Origin: JAIVJZ01 sp036386515
GTDB taxonomy: Bacteria; Acidobacteriota; Blastocatellia; Pyrinomonadales; Pyrinomonadaceae
Length of the DNA stretch: 64,000 bases
Assembly (NCBI GenBank): GCA_036386515.1
Contig: DASVVO010000068.1
Coordinates: 1-64,000 of the forward strand
Reading direction: 5' to 3'
Under the pieces are notes generated by a model. That model saw only the letters and a program-made list of their open reading frames with translations. It did not search any database and was not told the origin of the DNA. Of this stretch, positions 44,062 through 52,585 are shown one piece after another. Each line of letters starts with the position of its first letter. Position 1 is the first letter of the stretch. Both the position numbers and the translations under genes were made by a program.

Positions 44062-45417
44062 TCAATTCCCGACGGCGAACAAGTGGTGTTGAGTTCTCAC
44101 GAACATCATCCCGGCGGAGATCGCCGGGGTCGCCATCAGCAGTTCGCCCATCGGATTCCGCGCCACCAACTCGAACTTCGTCCCCGCCTTGACGACGAAC
44201 ATCTCGCCGTCCTCGCTCGCCAGATAAATTCGCCCGTCGGCCGCCACCGGCGACGCGCTGAAGCCGCCGCCCTGATGCGGCAGCCGCTCGCGGTAAACCT
44301 CCGCGCCCGTTTGCAGGTCGTAGCAATCGAAGACGCCCTGATTGGACAGCACGTAGAGGTGGCCGCGATAGATGAGCGGCGTCGGCATGTAAGAGCCGCG
44401 CCCCTGTCTGCTCCACGCAATTGAACTGTTCGACGTTGCGCCCGGCGCGAGCGTGATGTCGCCCGATGCGCCCGCGCGGATGACGAAGATCGGGGCTTCC
44501 GGTCGCCGTCCGCTGGCGACGACGATCAAGTCGCCGTAGAAGACGGGCGTCGGCGCGGTGATCTTGGAACTGCCGCCGAGCCGCCACAACTCCCGGCCTG
44601 TCTGTGGGTCGTAGCCGCGGATGAAGTTGGAGGCGTTGGTGATGATCTCCGTCCGCCCCGCGCCCGTGTAGACGGTCGGCGTGCCCCACGAAGGGAGTTC
44701 TTCGCGCGCGGTCTTCCACAGCGTCTTGCCGGTCTTGAGGTCGGACGCGAGCAAAAACGATCCCGTCTGCGTGTCGCATTGCACGACGACCGCGTCCTTG
44801 TAGATGATGGGCGAACTGGCCGTGCCCCATTCGTAACTCGGAATGTCGTATGCGCCCGCGTTGAGCACGCCGAGGTCTTTCTTCCAAACTTGGCGGCCGC
44901 GCATGTCGAACGCGTACAAGCCCTGCGAGCCGAAGAAGGCGACGACGTAACGCCCGTCGGTCGCCGGGGTCGCATTGGCGTAGGTGGCCTTGACGTGTCG
45001 CCGCTCGCGCGGCACGCCCTCGTAGGCCGTCCGCTCCCACAGGATTTTGCCCGTCTTCCGCTCTATCGCGTAGAGCTTCCACTGCTGGCTCGATGTATCG
45101 TCGGAAGCGTCGCCGTCGCCGTAGAGACCGTGGCGAAAAGTGCCGTCGCCGCGCGCGCTGCTGACGGCGGTCGTGACGAAGACGCGCTCGCCCCACACGA
45201 TCGGACTCGAATGCGCCAGTCCCGGAATCCTCGTCTTCCACTTGATATGCTCGCCTTTGGCCGCGTTCCAACTCTGAGGCAAATTCTGCCCGTCGGCGAT
45301 GCCGGACGCCGCGCGGCCGCGGAAGGAAGGCCAGGGTTCGTCAGGCCGCGTCTGGGCGCACAGCGTCGCCGCGCCCAAGAGCAGGGCGGCGAGACATGTG
45401 TGTCGTCTCAACTTCAT
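44062..45417 (-). CDS. exported PQQ-like beta-propeller protein
   Basis: 451 residues with an N-terminal signal peptide (LAALLLGAATLCAQT). Then propeller blades of the quinoprotein-dehydrogenase-like type: PWPSFRGRAASGIADGQNLP, YAIERKTGKILWERT, LYAFDMRGRQVWKKD, FLLASDLKTGKTLWKTA, GYDPQTGRELWRLGG, LYVLSNQGVFDCYDLQTG. The Trp-docking pattern repeats about every 40-50 residues. Such secreted WD-like proteins in Planctomycetes and Acidobacteria rarely bind PQQ; a structural or binding role is as likely as dehydrogenase activity. Last gene of a minus-strand run with alkA, dinB and a membrane protein. Confidence 0.88.
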   Translation of the reverse strand: MKLRRHTCLAALLLGAATLCAQTRPDEPWPSFRGRAASGIADGQNLPQSWNAAKGEHIKWKTRIPGLAHSSPIVWGERVFVTTAVSSARGDGTFRHGLYGDGDASDDTSSQQWKLYAIERKTGKILWERTAYEGVPRERRHVKATYANATPATDGRYVVAFFGSQGLYAFDMRGRQVWKKDLGVLNAGAYDIPSYEWGTASSPIIYKDAVVVQCDTQTGSFLLASDLKTGKTLWKTAREELPSWGTPTVYTGAGRTEIITNASNFIRGYDPQTGRELWRLGGSSKITAPTPVFYGDLIVVASGRRPEAPIFVIRAGASGDITLAPGATSNSSIAWSRQGRGSYMPTPLIYRGHLYVLSNQGVFDCYDLQTGAEVYRERLPHQGGGFSASPVAADGRIYLASEDGEMFVVKAGTKFELVARNPMGELLMATPAISAGMMFVRTQHHLFAVGN

Positions 45418-45453
45418 GGCCGGTTCTCCTTCGAGAGCTTTGGATGGAATGAT

Positions 45454-46146
45454 TCAGCGTTCGCCGCGAGGGGCGACGCGTGCCCGCCGGTTCAAATAGT
45501 AATTCCACAACAAGCGCGCGCCGATCGCCCGCCACGGCCGCCACGCTTCGGCGATGGCCGCGAGTTCGAGCGGCGCGGGGCGCGACGGCAGGCGTTTGAC
45601 TTCCTGCATCGCCACGGCGAGAGCGAGGTCGCCAATAGGCCACGCGTCCGGCCTGCGGAGCGACATCAGAAGGTAGATGTCCGCCGTCCACGAGCCGATC
45701 CCTTTCACTTGCACCAACGCGGCCTTCACCTCCGCGTCGGCCATCGCGCCCAACGCTGCGAGGTTCAGACGGCCGCCGCGAACGGCCTCGGCCAGATGCC
45801 GCCCGTAGAGAATCTTCTGGCGGCTGAAGCCCGCGCCTTTCAGTTCCGCGTCGCCGAGCGCGAGGAAACGCGCGGGCGTGAGCGGCGAGGCGAGCGACAG
45901 GAGACGCGTGAAGGCGGCTCTGGCCGAGGCGAGCGACACCTGCTGCTCAAGGATGATGTGAACGAGCGTCGGGAAACCCGGCGCGCGAAACCAGGTGGGC
46001 GGCGTGCCGTACTCCGCGAAGAGGCGCGCGAGGTCGGGGTCGCGCCCGCTCAACTCGCGCAGCCCTGCGGCGTAAGAGTTCGCGTTTAAAATTTTCGGCT
46101 TGAGTGTGCGGCGCAGTTCGTCAATCCTTCTCGACGCGCCGAGCAT
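45454..46146 (-). CDS. DNA-3-methyladenine glycosylase (AlkA-type, HhH-GPD)
   Basis: 230 residues. The helix-hairpin-helix reads VQVKGIGSWTADIYLLMSLR with the catalytic Asp in DAWPIGDLALAVA; preceding GFSRQKILYGRHLAEAVRGG and LVHIILEQQVSLASARAAF are typical of the AlkA/HhH-GPD fold. It excises alkylated purines in base-excision repair. ATG at 46146 is used; a TTG at 46161 is possible. The next gene upstream is a DinB protein, so the two may form a small DNA-damage or stress group. Confidence 0.9.
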   Translation of the reverse strand: MLGASRRIDELRRTLKPKILNANSYAAGLRELSGRDPDLARLFAEYGTPPTWFRAPGFPTLVHIILEQQVSLASARAAFTRLLSLASPLTPARFLALGDAELKGAGFSRQKILYGRHLAEAVRGGRLNLAALGAMADAEVKAALVQVKGIGSWTADIYLLMSLRRPDAWPIGDLALAVAMQEVKRLPSRPAPLELAAIAEAWRPWRAIGARLLWNYYLNRRARVAPRGER

Positions 46147-46176
46147 GCTCTGACGCGTCAACCGCTCTCGCCGGCG

Positions 46177-46653
46177 TCAGCCTTTCTTCAACAGCGAAAT
46201 CTGGCCGCCGTGGTAAAGGTCGTGCTGCGCGCCGCCGTGCAGCGTCACGTAGCAGGAGACGCCGCCGCCCGTCTCGCGGCTGCTCTCCGTGATGAGCACG
46301 TCTTCCAGTTGCGCCCCGGTCAAGCCGCGCACGACGATCAATAGCGCGTCGTGTCGCGCCTTCAACGTCGCCAGCGTCTCCCGCCAGCCCTGCTCGCTCG
46401 CGTCGGTGACGGGCGGCCAGTCGCCCTCTTCCGGCAACCTCACGGCCTGACCTGCGAGCCTTTGCTGCACAGTCCTTTTCCATCCGCTCAGGTGCGCGAC
46501 GATCTCGCGGATGCTGTGCGCCCGCGCGAGCGGACGCCGCGCGGCCTGCTCGGCCGTCACACCCTCAAGCGTTTCGAGCAGCGCGGGGCCGCACCACGCG
46601 TCGCGGTAGAAGGCGCGCTGTAGTTGATCGGAGAGCCGTTCGATCTCGGTCAT
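46177..46653 (-). CDS. DinB family protein
   Basis: 158 residues, four-helix DinB/YfiT fold. Likely metal ligands are in HSIREIVAHLSGW and HGGAQHDLYHGGQI near the C-terminus. Members include bacillithiol or mycothiol S-transferases and other metal-dependent enzymes; this one's substrate is unknown. Its ATG overlaps the upstream membrane-protein gene by 4 bases, indicating translational coupling. Confidence 0.88.
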   Translation of the reverse strand: MTEIERLSDQLQRAFYRDAWCGPALLETLEGVTAEQAARRPLARAHSIREIVAHLSGWKRTVQQRLAGQAVRLPEEGDWPPVTDASEQGWRETLATLKARHDALLIVVRGLTGAQLEDVLITESSRETGGGVSCYVTLHGGAQHDLYHGGQISLLKKG

Positions 46654-47198
46654 GGCTGTGTCCTCGCGGTGCGTACGCCCTGTTCCTCTTCGATGGCCTG
46701 ATCTTCACTCTTGGCGTCTTCCATCGCCTCCGGTTCCAACTCCTCCGCGCTCTTGTTCAATTTGACGAACACGCCCCACGCCGCCAGGAGCAAGGCCGCC
46801 GCGACGGCGATGCCCGCTGCCTGCAACAGGTGCGCCGGGTCGTCGTGCAGAAACTGGAAGACCGCCACCAGCGACTCGATGGAGAGCGACACGATGACGA
46901 CCACCATGAAGCGCGACAGGAAACGACGCACCCGCGTCGGCGCGCTCATCTGCGCTCCGCGCTGCACCTCTTCTTCGAGGATGGTCTGCCCCAGTTCGAG
47001 CGCGGCCACCGCGATGGTCAACAGCCCCACGCACTCCAGCACCGAGTTGAAACGCTCCCGCAGCGGCAAGTCCGAACCCGGATTGATCCCGTGCCACAAT
47101 TCCATCCCCGCGAAGACGACGAGCGCGACGCCGCAACACAGGAACAAAAAGATCACCGCCGAATAACCCGCCTCGAATATCCTCCGAATGATTTTCAA
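46650..47198 (-). CDS. inner-membrane protein of unknown function
   Basis: 182 residues with about four spans: YSAVIFLFLCCGVALVVFAG, LECVGLLTIAVAALELGQTI, FMVVVIVSLSIESLVAVFQF, GIAVAAALLLAAWGVFVKLN, followed by an acidic tail. TTG start at 47198 with GGAGGCAC just upstream. It heads the minus-strand operon and is divergent from glnE. Family not firmly recognised (resembles GNAT-neighbour/DUF general membrane proteins). Confidence 0.7.
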   Translation of the reverse strand: MKIIRRIFEAGYSAVIFLFLCCGVALVVFAGMELWHGINPGSDLPLRERFNSVLECVGLLTIAVAALELGQTILEEEVQRGAQMSAPTRVRRFLSRFMVVVIVSLSIESLVAVFQFLHDDPAHLLQAAGIAVAAALLLAAWGVFVKLNKSAEELEPEAMEDAKSEDQAIEEEQGVRTARTQP

Positions 47199-47302
47199 TG
47201 TGCCTCCGATTTTTCGCCCGATCTGAACCGGCGCGAATTATACTGCATCCGTCGGCGGCCTCACCCGGTTTGTCCGGCCGCCCGGCGCGCCGCGCGGTGC
47301 GC

Positions 47303-47347
47303 GCGCCATTCCGCAACGCGCCATTCTGCAACGCGCCATTCCGCAAC
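47303..47347 (+). repeat. three 15-bp direct repeats upstream of glnE
   Basis: GCGCCATTCCGCAAC, GCGCCATTCTGCAAC, GCGCCATTCCGCAAC at 47303-47347, immediately upstream of the glnE -10 box. The spacing of about 1.5 helical turns could suit a regulator, or this may be simple slippage. Confidence 0.75.
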
Positions 47348-47363
47348 GCGCCGCGCTTCGCGT

Positions 47364-47369
47364 TACAAT
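47364..47369 (+). promoter_or_regulatory. candidate -10 box of glnE
   Basis: TACAAT four bases before the GTG start at 47373. If used, transcription would begin within the first codons, implying a leaderless message or a slightly later start such as TTG at 47379. Confidence 0.4.
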
Positions 47370-47372
47370 CAA

Positions 47373-50300
47373 GTGGCCTTGCGTAAGTTTGACGAAAAGA
47401 TCGAATCGCTCGTGCGCGACTTGCCGGATGCCGAGGGCGCGCGGATGTTTTACGAACGGCTCGCGGCCGAGGATGCGCGCGCGGCGCAGCGACTCGTGCG
47501 CGACGAGGGGCTGCTCTCGGACGCCCTCGCGCTCGCGGCGTGGAGTCCGCTCCTGGGCACGACGCTCGCGCAGAATCCCGACTACCTGAACTGGCTCGCG
47601 CGCGAACGCGCCGACACGCACGTCAGGACGACTGAGGAGTTGGGCGAGTCGCTCGCGCGATTCGCCTTGACGCATTCGCAGGTCGAGCCGCAAGTTGCGC
47701 TCGCGCGTTTCCGGCGGCGCGAGTTGCTGCGCATCTACCTGCACGACCTGCGCCGCACCAACTCCATCGTCGAGACGACGGAAGAACTCTCGAACCTCGC
47801 CGACACGGTGCTCGCCTACGCCCTCAACCTCGCCCGCCAGGAGTTGGACAACCGCCACGGCGCGCCGCTCTGCACGGACGAGCGCGGGCGCAAGACGACC
47901 GCGAGTTTCTGCGTCGTCGCGCTCGGCAAACTCGGCTCGCACGAACTCAACTACGCCTCCGACATAGACCTTCTCTTTCTCTATTCCGACGACGGCCACA
48001 CGTCGGGCGCGGGCGAGCGCGGCCGCACGACCAACCGCGAATACTTCAACCGCCTCGCCGAACGCATGACGCGTTTCGTCGGTCAGCAGACGGGCGAGGG
48101 CGCGGCCTACCGCGTAGACCTGCGCCTGCGTCCGCACGGCCGCGACGGCGCGCTCAGTTGTTCGCTCGCGGAAGCCTCGCGCTACTACCGCACGACGGCG
48201 CAGGCCTGGGAACTGCAAACGCTGATCAGGTCGCGCGCCGCCGCCGGGACGGCCGCGCTCTACGCGCGTTTCGCCGCGGAGGTGCGCGGGCGCGTCTATA
48301 CGCACGCCGCTTCGGTCGAAGAAGCGTTGCAAAACGTCCGTCTCGCCAAGCAGAAGATCGACCGGCAACACGCGGGCGGTTCGCGCGGCTTCAACGTCAA
48401 ACTCGGTCGCGGCGGCATCCGCGAGATCGAGTTCGTCGCGCAAGCCCTCCAACTCGCGCACGGCGCACAAGACTCCTGGCTGCACGCGCCGCACACGCTC
48501 ATCAGCCTCGGCCGCCTCGCCGACCGCCGCCTCATCGGCGAGCGCGAGCGCACCGAACTCTCCGACGCCTATGCCTTCCTGCGCATGCTCGAACACCGCC
48601 TGCAAATGGAGCACGGCCTGCAAACACATTCCGTGCCCGGCGAAACCGGGCGGCGCACGCTCGTCGCGCGGCGGATGAATTTCACCGGACACGATGCGCT
48701 CGCCGATTTCAATCGCGCGCTCGAACTCCACACCGCGCGCGTGCGCGCCGCTTACGAACGCATCTTCGGCGAGAGCCGGGAAGCCGCGCCGCTCGCGGCC
48801 GACGCGACCAATACAGCCAATGCGGACGACGAAGCCGCCGCAGGTAACCCGACGCCGGTCGCGGCCACCGCGACGGGCGAGAGCGCAAATCCTGCTCCCG
48901 TCACGCCGGAGCCGTTCCGAGCGGACGACGAGCGGAAAACCGTCGGCGTGGACAATGATCGGGAAGCCGTCGGCGCGGACGATGATCGGGAAGCTGCCGG
49001 TGCAGGCGATGATCGGAAGGCCGTCGGTGCGGCGTCAGCTTCGCCCGCGACGATTGCTCGCGCGAGCCTTCGCGCCGCGCCGTTTGGCGAGCCGCGTCTC
49101 GAAGTCGCGCCGGGCGCACACGCCGACGACGCCGCGATGCAGGCCGCCGCGCAAGTCTTCGCGCCCCGTCTCAGGTTCGAGAGCGGGCAGGCCAACCTCC
49201 ACGCGCGCGAGACGGAGACGGCCGCCACGGGGCGCGTCGCGCGTCTTCTCGACGAGGCGGCGCATCGTTCGCTCAACCCGCGACGCGCGCTCTCATACGT
49301 GGCGCGCGTCGCCGCTTCGCTCGATAAGTCGAGCACGAGCGTCGAACTCTCGGAGGAGAGTTTGCGCGCGCTCGTCCGTGTCTGCGGCGCGTCCGAGTTC
49401 TTCGGCGAGATGCTGGCGGGCAACCCGGCTTTGATTCCCGCCCTGCTCGTCGCCGGGGATGCCGTGCGCGAGCGCGATTACCGCGCGTTGCTGCGCCGGG
49501 AGATCGATCGCGAGTCGAGTTTTCGCGCGGAGTTGATCGCGCTGCGCCGCGCTTGGGCGCAACTGCTGGTCGAGACGGGCGCGCGCGACGCGCGCGGCGA
49601 GCTATCGCACGCCGAGGCCAACCGCTTGCAGACCGAACTCGCCACGGCGAGCATCAACGCCGCCTACTTCATCGCGCGCCGCGAACTGGCGCGGCGTTAC
49701 GGAAACCTCGCGGCGGGGCCGCGCCTGTCCGTCTTCGCGCTCGGACGCCTCGCGAGCGGCGGGATGGACTACGGCTCCGATCTCGATCTCGTGATCGTCT
49801 ACGACGCGCAGGTAATTTCGCCCGTGGGCGCGCTCACGCGCGACGAGGCTTACACGCGGCTCGTCGAGTTGATGGTCTCGGCGTTGTCGAGCCTGACGCG
49901 CGCGGGCTATCTCTACCGCGTGGACTTGCGCCTGCGTCCCGACGGAAAGAACGGCGCGCTCGTGCGCAGCGCGGCGTCGTTCGTCGAATACTTACGCACG
50001 CGCACGAACGTCTGGGAGTGGTTGGCCTACGTGAAACTGCGCGCCGTCGGCGGCGACCTCGAACTGGGGCGCGCGGCCGAGGCCGAGGCGCGGCGCGCGA
50101 TCCACGAAGCGGCGCGCGCCTGCGACGGGGAAGAGTTGAGGCGGGAGACGCGCCGCGTGCGCGAACGCCTCGAACGCGAGCGGGGCGCGGGGCACGGCGG
50201 CGCGATTGACATCAAGTTCGGCGCGGGCGGCATGCTCGACGTGTACTTCGCCGCCCGCTACCTCCAACTCCGCGACGACGTGCGCGACTCCGGCGCGGAT

Positions 50301-50588
50301 CGTTCGACGCAGACGACCCTCGCGCGCCTCCGAGACGCCGGTTCGCTCGACGCGGAAACCTACCGCAGTCTCTCGGAAGGTTACGCCACCCTGCGCGCGC
50401 TCGACCATCACCTCCGGCTCATCGCCGGGCGTTCGTCGCGCCTGCCCTCCGCGCCCGATCACGCCGTGCTCAGAGACCTCGCGCGCGCGGTCGGGCACGA
50501 ATCGGCCGCCGCGCTCACGGAAACGTTGCGCGCACGCATGCACGGTATCCGCGCGGCCTACGACCGCATCACGGCGCGCCGGGATTGA
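47373..50588 (+). CDS. glnE: glutamine-synthetase adenylyltransferase
   Basis: About 1071 residues from GTG 47373 (VALRKFDEKIESLVRDLP). Two nucleotidyltransferase modules: the first with ALGKLGSHELNYASDIDLLF (about 180) and its helical partner RGGIREIEFVAQALQLAHG, the second with GRLASGGMDYGSDLDLVIVYD (about 796) and KFGAGGMLDVYFAARYLQL. One half adenylylates the GlnA Tyr, the other removes AMP, so it sets glutamine synthetase activity. It is longer than typical GlnE because of a 100-residue low-complexity linker (about 470-575), which holds a 27-bp minisatellite. The target Tyr is present in GlnA at 41873-43297. No ATG lies near the expected start. Confidence 0.92.
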   Translation: MALRKFDEKIESLVRDLPDAEGARMFYERLAAEDARAAQRLVRDEGLLSDALALAAWSPLLGTTLAQNPDYLNWLARERADTHVRTTEELGESLARFALTHSQVEPQVALARFRRRELLRIYLHDLRRTNSIVETTEELSNLADTVLAYALNLARQELDNRHGAPLCTDERGRKTTASFCVVALGKLGSHELNYASDIDLLFLYSDDGHTSGAGERGRTTNREYFNRLAERMTRFVGQQTGEGAAYRVDLRLRPHGRDGALSCSLAEASRYYRTTAQAWELQTLIRSRAAAGTAALYARFAAEVRGRVYTHAASVEEALQNVRLAKQKIDRQHAGGSRGFNVKLGRGGIREIEFVAQALQLAHGAQDSWLHAPHTLISLGRLADRRLIGERERTELSDAYAFLRMLEHRLQMEHGLQTHSVPGETGRRTLVARRMNFTGHDALADFNRALELHTARVRAAYERIFGESREAAPLAADATNTANADDEAAAGNPTPVAATATGESANPAPVTPEPFRADDERKTVGVDNDREAVGADDDREAAGAGDDRKAVGAASASPATIARASLRAAPFGEPRLEVAPGAHADDAAMQAAAQVFAPRLRFESGQANLHARETETAATGRVARLLDEAAHRSLNPRRALSYVARVAASLDKSSTSVELSEESLRALVRVCGASEFFGEMLAGNPALIPALLVAGDAVRERDYRALLRREIDRESSFRAELIALRRAWAQLLVETGARDARGELSHAEANRLQTELATASINAAYFIARRELARRYGNLAAGPRLSVFALGRLASGGMDYGSDLDLVIVYDAQVISPVGALTRDEAYTRLVELMVSALSSLTRAGYLYRVDLRLRPDGKNGALVRSAASFVEYLRTRTNVWEWLAYVKLRAVGGDLELGRAAEAEARRAIHEAARACDGEELRRETRRVRERLERERGAGHGGAIDIKFGAGGMLDVYFAARYLQLRDDVRDSGADRSTQTTLARLRDAGSLDAETYRSLSEGYATLRALDHHLRLIAGRSSRLPSAPDHAVLRDLARAVGHESAAALTETLRARMHGIRAAYDRITARRD
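48921..49028 (+). repeat. in-frame 27-bp minisatellite in glnE
   Basis: Four 27-base units encode ADDERKTVG, VDNDREAVG, ADDDREAAG, AGDDRKAVG in the linker between the two GlnE halves. All copies keep frame. Confidence 0.92.
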
Positions 50589-50657
50589 TCACGATTTGAT
50601 AACGGCGGAGCCGCCCGGTCGCCTTCGACGACGGCCGCCGCCGCCACTACTGCGCGC

Positions 50658-52058
50658 TCACCAGGTTTTTCGGATCGGGTGGGCTTCGGTGTTGAAGACG
50701 ACTTGTTTGAAATTCAACACGCGCGGCGGCGCGTGGAGCAGGTAAAAATACTTGAACGTCTCCGCCAGCACGAAGCTCTCCATCACGTCCGCTTTTTCTT
50801 TCGTCACCACGCTTTTCAAACTCGCGTAGCCCGCCTCGGTCTTACAGGCTCGCACGAAGTCTGCGAACATGGTCTCGCCCATGCGGAGGTATTTCGGGTC
50901 GCCGGTGAGGCGGTGCAGGTAATAAGCCGATTCGACGATCTCCGGGCGCAGGGCGTAGGAGGCGTCCGTCACCTGCATCGTTTTGTAGTCGAGTTCTTCC
51001 GGTTCGATGCCGTGGAGGTTCCACATCTTGAAAGACGAATCCTGCAGGCGGCGCGCCCGCCGGAGGTCGCCGGAGAGGGCGAGCACGGCCGGGAAGAAGG
51101 CGTCGAGCGCGCCGTAGGCGGTCTTCGTGCGGCGACCCGTCTCCATGTCGGCGTGGCCGTACCAGAGTTCCGCACGCGAATCGTCGGCGAGGTGCCGGTT
51201 GACGGCGCGGATGCTGTCGAGCCACATCCGCCTGCAATCCTCGTCGCCGAACAGCAGCCAGCACTTCAACAGGTATTCGTAATAGGAATCTATCTCCGCG
51301 CTGATGCTGCTGTTTTTGTTCGTCCACTCGCCCGTCTCCACGTTGATTCTCTGCCCGACGAGGCCGACGGCCGAGCGACGCCGGTAAACTTCGACCAGAG
51401 CGCGCTTGGCCTTTTGGTAAAAGACGGGCTGGCCGGTCAGCTTGCTGAGCGTGCCGAATTCGATGAGGAGCGTTCCGGCTTCGGCCGGGTTGGTGATGGG
51501 CTGGCGCACCTGGCCGGTGCGGAGGTTGACGTACATGTAGGGGATGCCCGTGGGCGACTCGAAGGCCGGGAGCAGCCGCTTCCCCAAATCTTCCGCGAGC
51601 GCGAGCAGGCGTTTGTCGCCGGTCAACTGGTAACCGGAGAGCAGGCCGCCGAGCAGCCGGATCGTGACCTCGAAATTCTTGACGCTCAAGTCCTTGTCGA
51701 AGGAGAGGCGTTCGACGATCAACTGCCTGGTCTTCTCCGCCTCGGCCGTGAGACCCATCAGGATCATCGTGTCGAGCGCGTCAACCGGCGTCATCAAGAG
51801 CGATTCCCGATACCAGTCGTGCGGGGCTTTCGATAGAGGCCGCAGCGCATCGTGTCCCCAGGCGTAACGCTCGTAACCGCGCCAGGCGTGTAGAAACTCC
51901 GCGCGCACCTGTTCCGCCACGCGCGCGGGGTCTCGGCGGGCGCGCCTGTCCTGCTGCCGCGGGCGCGACGCGGACGATGCGACGCCCGGCAGGCCGCCGA
52001 GCAGCAATAGAAACGCGACGGCTGCGGTTCTCAACCCGTCAAGCGCAAAGTTTTTCAT
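50658..52058 (-). CDS. glycoside hydrolase family 47 (class I alpha-1,2-mannosidase)
   Basis: 466 residues with a signal peptide (FALDGLRTAAVAFLLLLGGL). The GH47 signature is complete: AWRGYERYAWGHDALRPLSK, VDALDTMILMGL, TGIPYMYVNLRTG, GTLLIEFGTLSKLTGQPVFY, DSYYEYLLKCWLLFGDE, LSGDLRRARRLQDS, RPEIVESAYYLHRLTGDPKY, MESFVLAETFKYFYLLHAPP and the calcium-binding VFNTEAHP end. GH47 enzymes trim alpha-1,2-mannose with inversion; eukaryotic members process N-glycans, bacterial ones are rare and act on exogenous glycans. ATG at 52058 with GGAG upstream. Confidence 0.92.
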   Translation of the reverse strand: MKNFALDGLRTAAVAFLLLLGGLPGVASSASRPRQQDRRARRDPARVAEQVRAEFLHAWRGYERYAWGHDALRPLSKAPHDWYRESLLMTPVDALDTMILMGLTAEAEKTRQLIVERLSFDKDLSVKNFEVTIRLLGGLLSGYQLTGDKRLLALAEDLGKRLLPAFESPTGIPYMYVNLRTGQVRQPITNPAEAGTLLIEFGTLSKLTGQPVFYQKAKRALVEVYRRRSAVGLVGQRINVETGEWTNKNSSISAEIDSYYEYLLKCWLLFGDEDCRRMWLDSIRAVNRHLADDSRAELWYGHADMETGRRTKTAYGALDAFFPAVLALSGDLRRARRLQDSSFKMWNLHGIEPEELDYKTMQVTDASYALRPEIVESAYYLHRLTGDPKYLRMGETMFADFVRACKTEAGYASLKSVVTKEKADVMESFVLAETFKYFYLLHAPPRVLNFKQVVFNTEAHPIRKTW

Positions 52059-52116
52059 GGGACGCTCCGTTGAATGTCGTTCGGGATCGGTGGAAGTCAG
52101 GGTTGCCAGGTGCGGG

Positions 52117-52317
52117 TCAGGCTTCAAGCCGCGCGCCGCCCGTCTCTTCGTGCCAGCAGCGCACGCACCAGCGATGCCGCGCGGCGCGTTCTTCGATTGA
52201 GAAAGAGGCGGCGGCGGGCAGGCGGCGCACGACCTCGCGCTCCTCGTCCGCGAGTTCGTCCCACGCGCGCAGTCGCGGCGCATCGCAGCGCGGGCATCCG
52301 GTTCCGGTCGGTGTCAT
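52117..52317 (-). CDS. small zinc-ribbon protein
   Basis: 66 residues, MTPTGTGCPRCDAPRLRAWD and HRWCVRCWHEE: two CxxC pairs about 45 residues apart with the family-like DELADEEREVVRRLP between. It looks like a short zinc-binding protein of unknown role. It lies 58 bases upstream of the GH47 gene on the same strand. A TTG at 52353 would lengthen the N-terminus. Confidence 0.65.
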   Translation of the reverse strand: MTPTGTGCPRCDAPRLRAWDELADEEREVVRRLPAAASFSIEERAARHRWCVRCWHEETGGARLEA

Positions 52318-52505
52318 CGCGTCAACATAAACGGGCTTGGGGTCATCGCGCAAGATGCGCGGCTCTACGGAACTCGTGGGAAAGGGCGCGAGACCTCGCG
52401 GAAAGAAATAAAGACCGCCACGCTCCCGGCCGCGCAGCCGGGAGGCTCATCCGGTGTCGCCGCGCTATACGTCCTCCGGGGCGCGCGTGGCGCCGCGCAA
52501 TTGAT

Positions 52506-52535
52506 TTGAGTGTCGCCGCCGGGACGGGGTAATAT
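52506..52535 (+). promoter_or_regulatory. candidate promoter for the M14 peptidase gene
   Basis: TTGAGT (52506-52511), an 18-base spacer and TAATAT (52530-52535), 50 bases before the ATG at 52586. It shares a 268-base divergent gap with the zinc-ribbon gene; I see nothing else there. Confidence 0.35.
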
Positions 52536-52585
52536 CGTCGGCGTCTTTGCACATCATCTCGAAACAAAAGAAAGCTGCCTGACAC

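Noticed and set aside
46830..47372. Upstream extension of glnE
   Set aside because: It overlaps a membrane-protein gene on the other strand and the 15-bp repeats; GlnE homology begins near RKFDEKIE.
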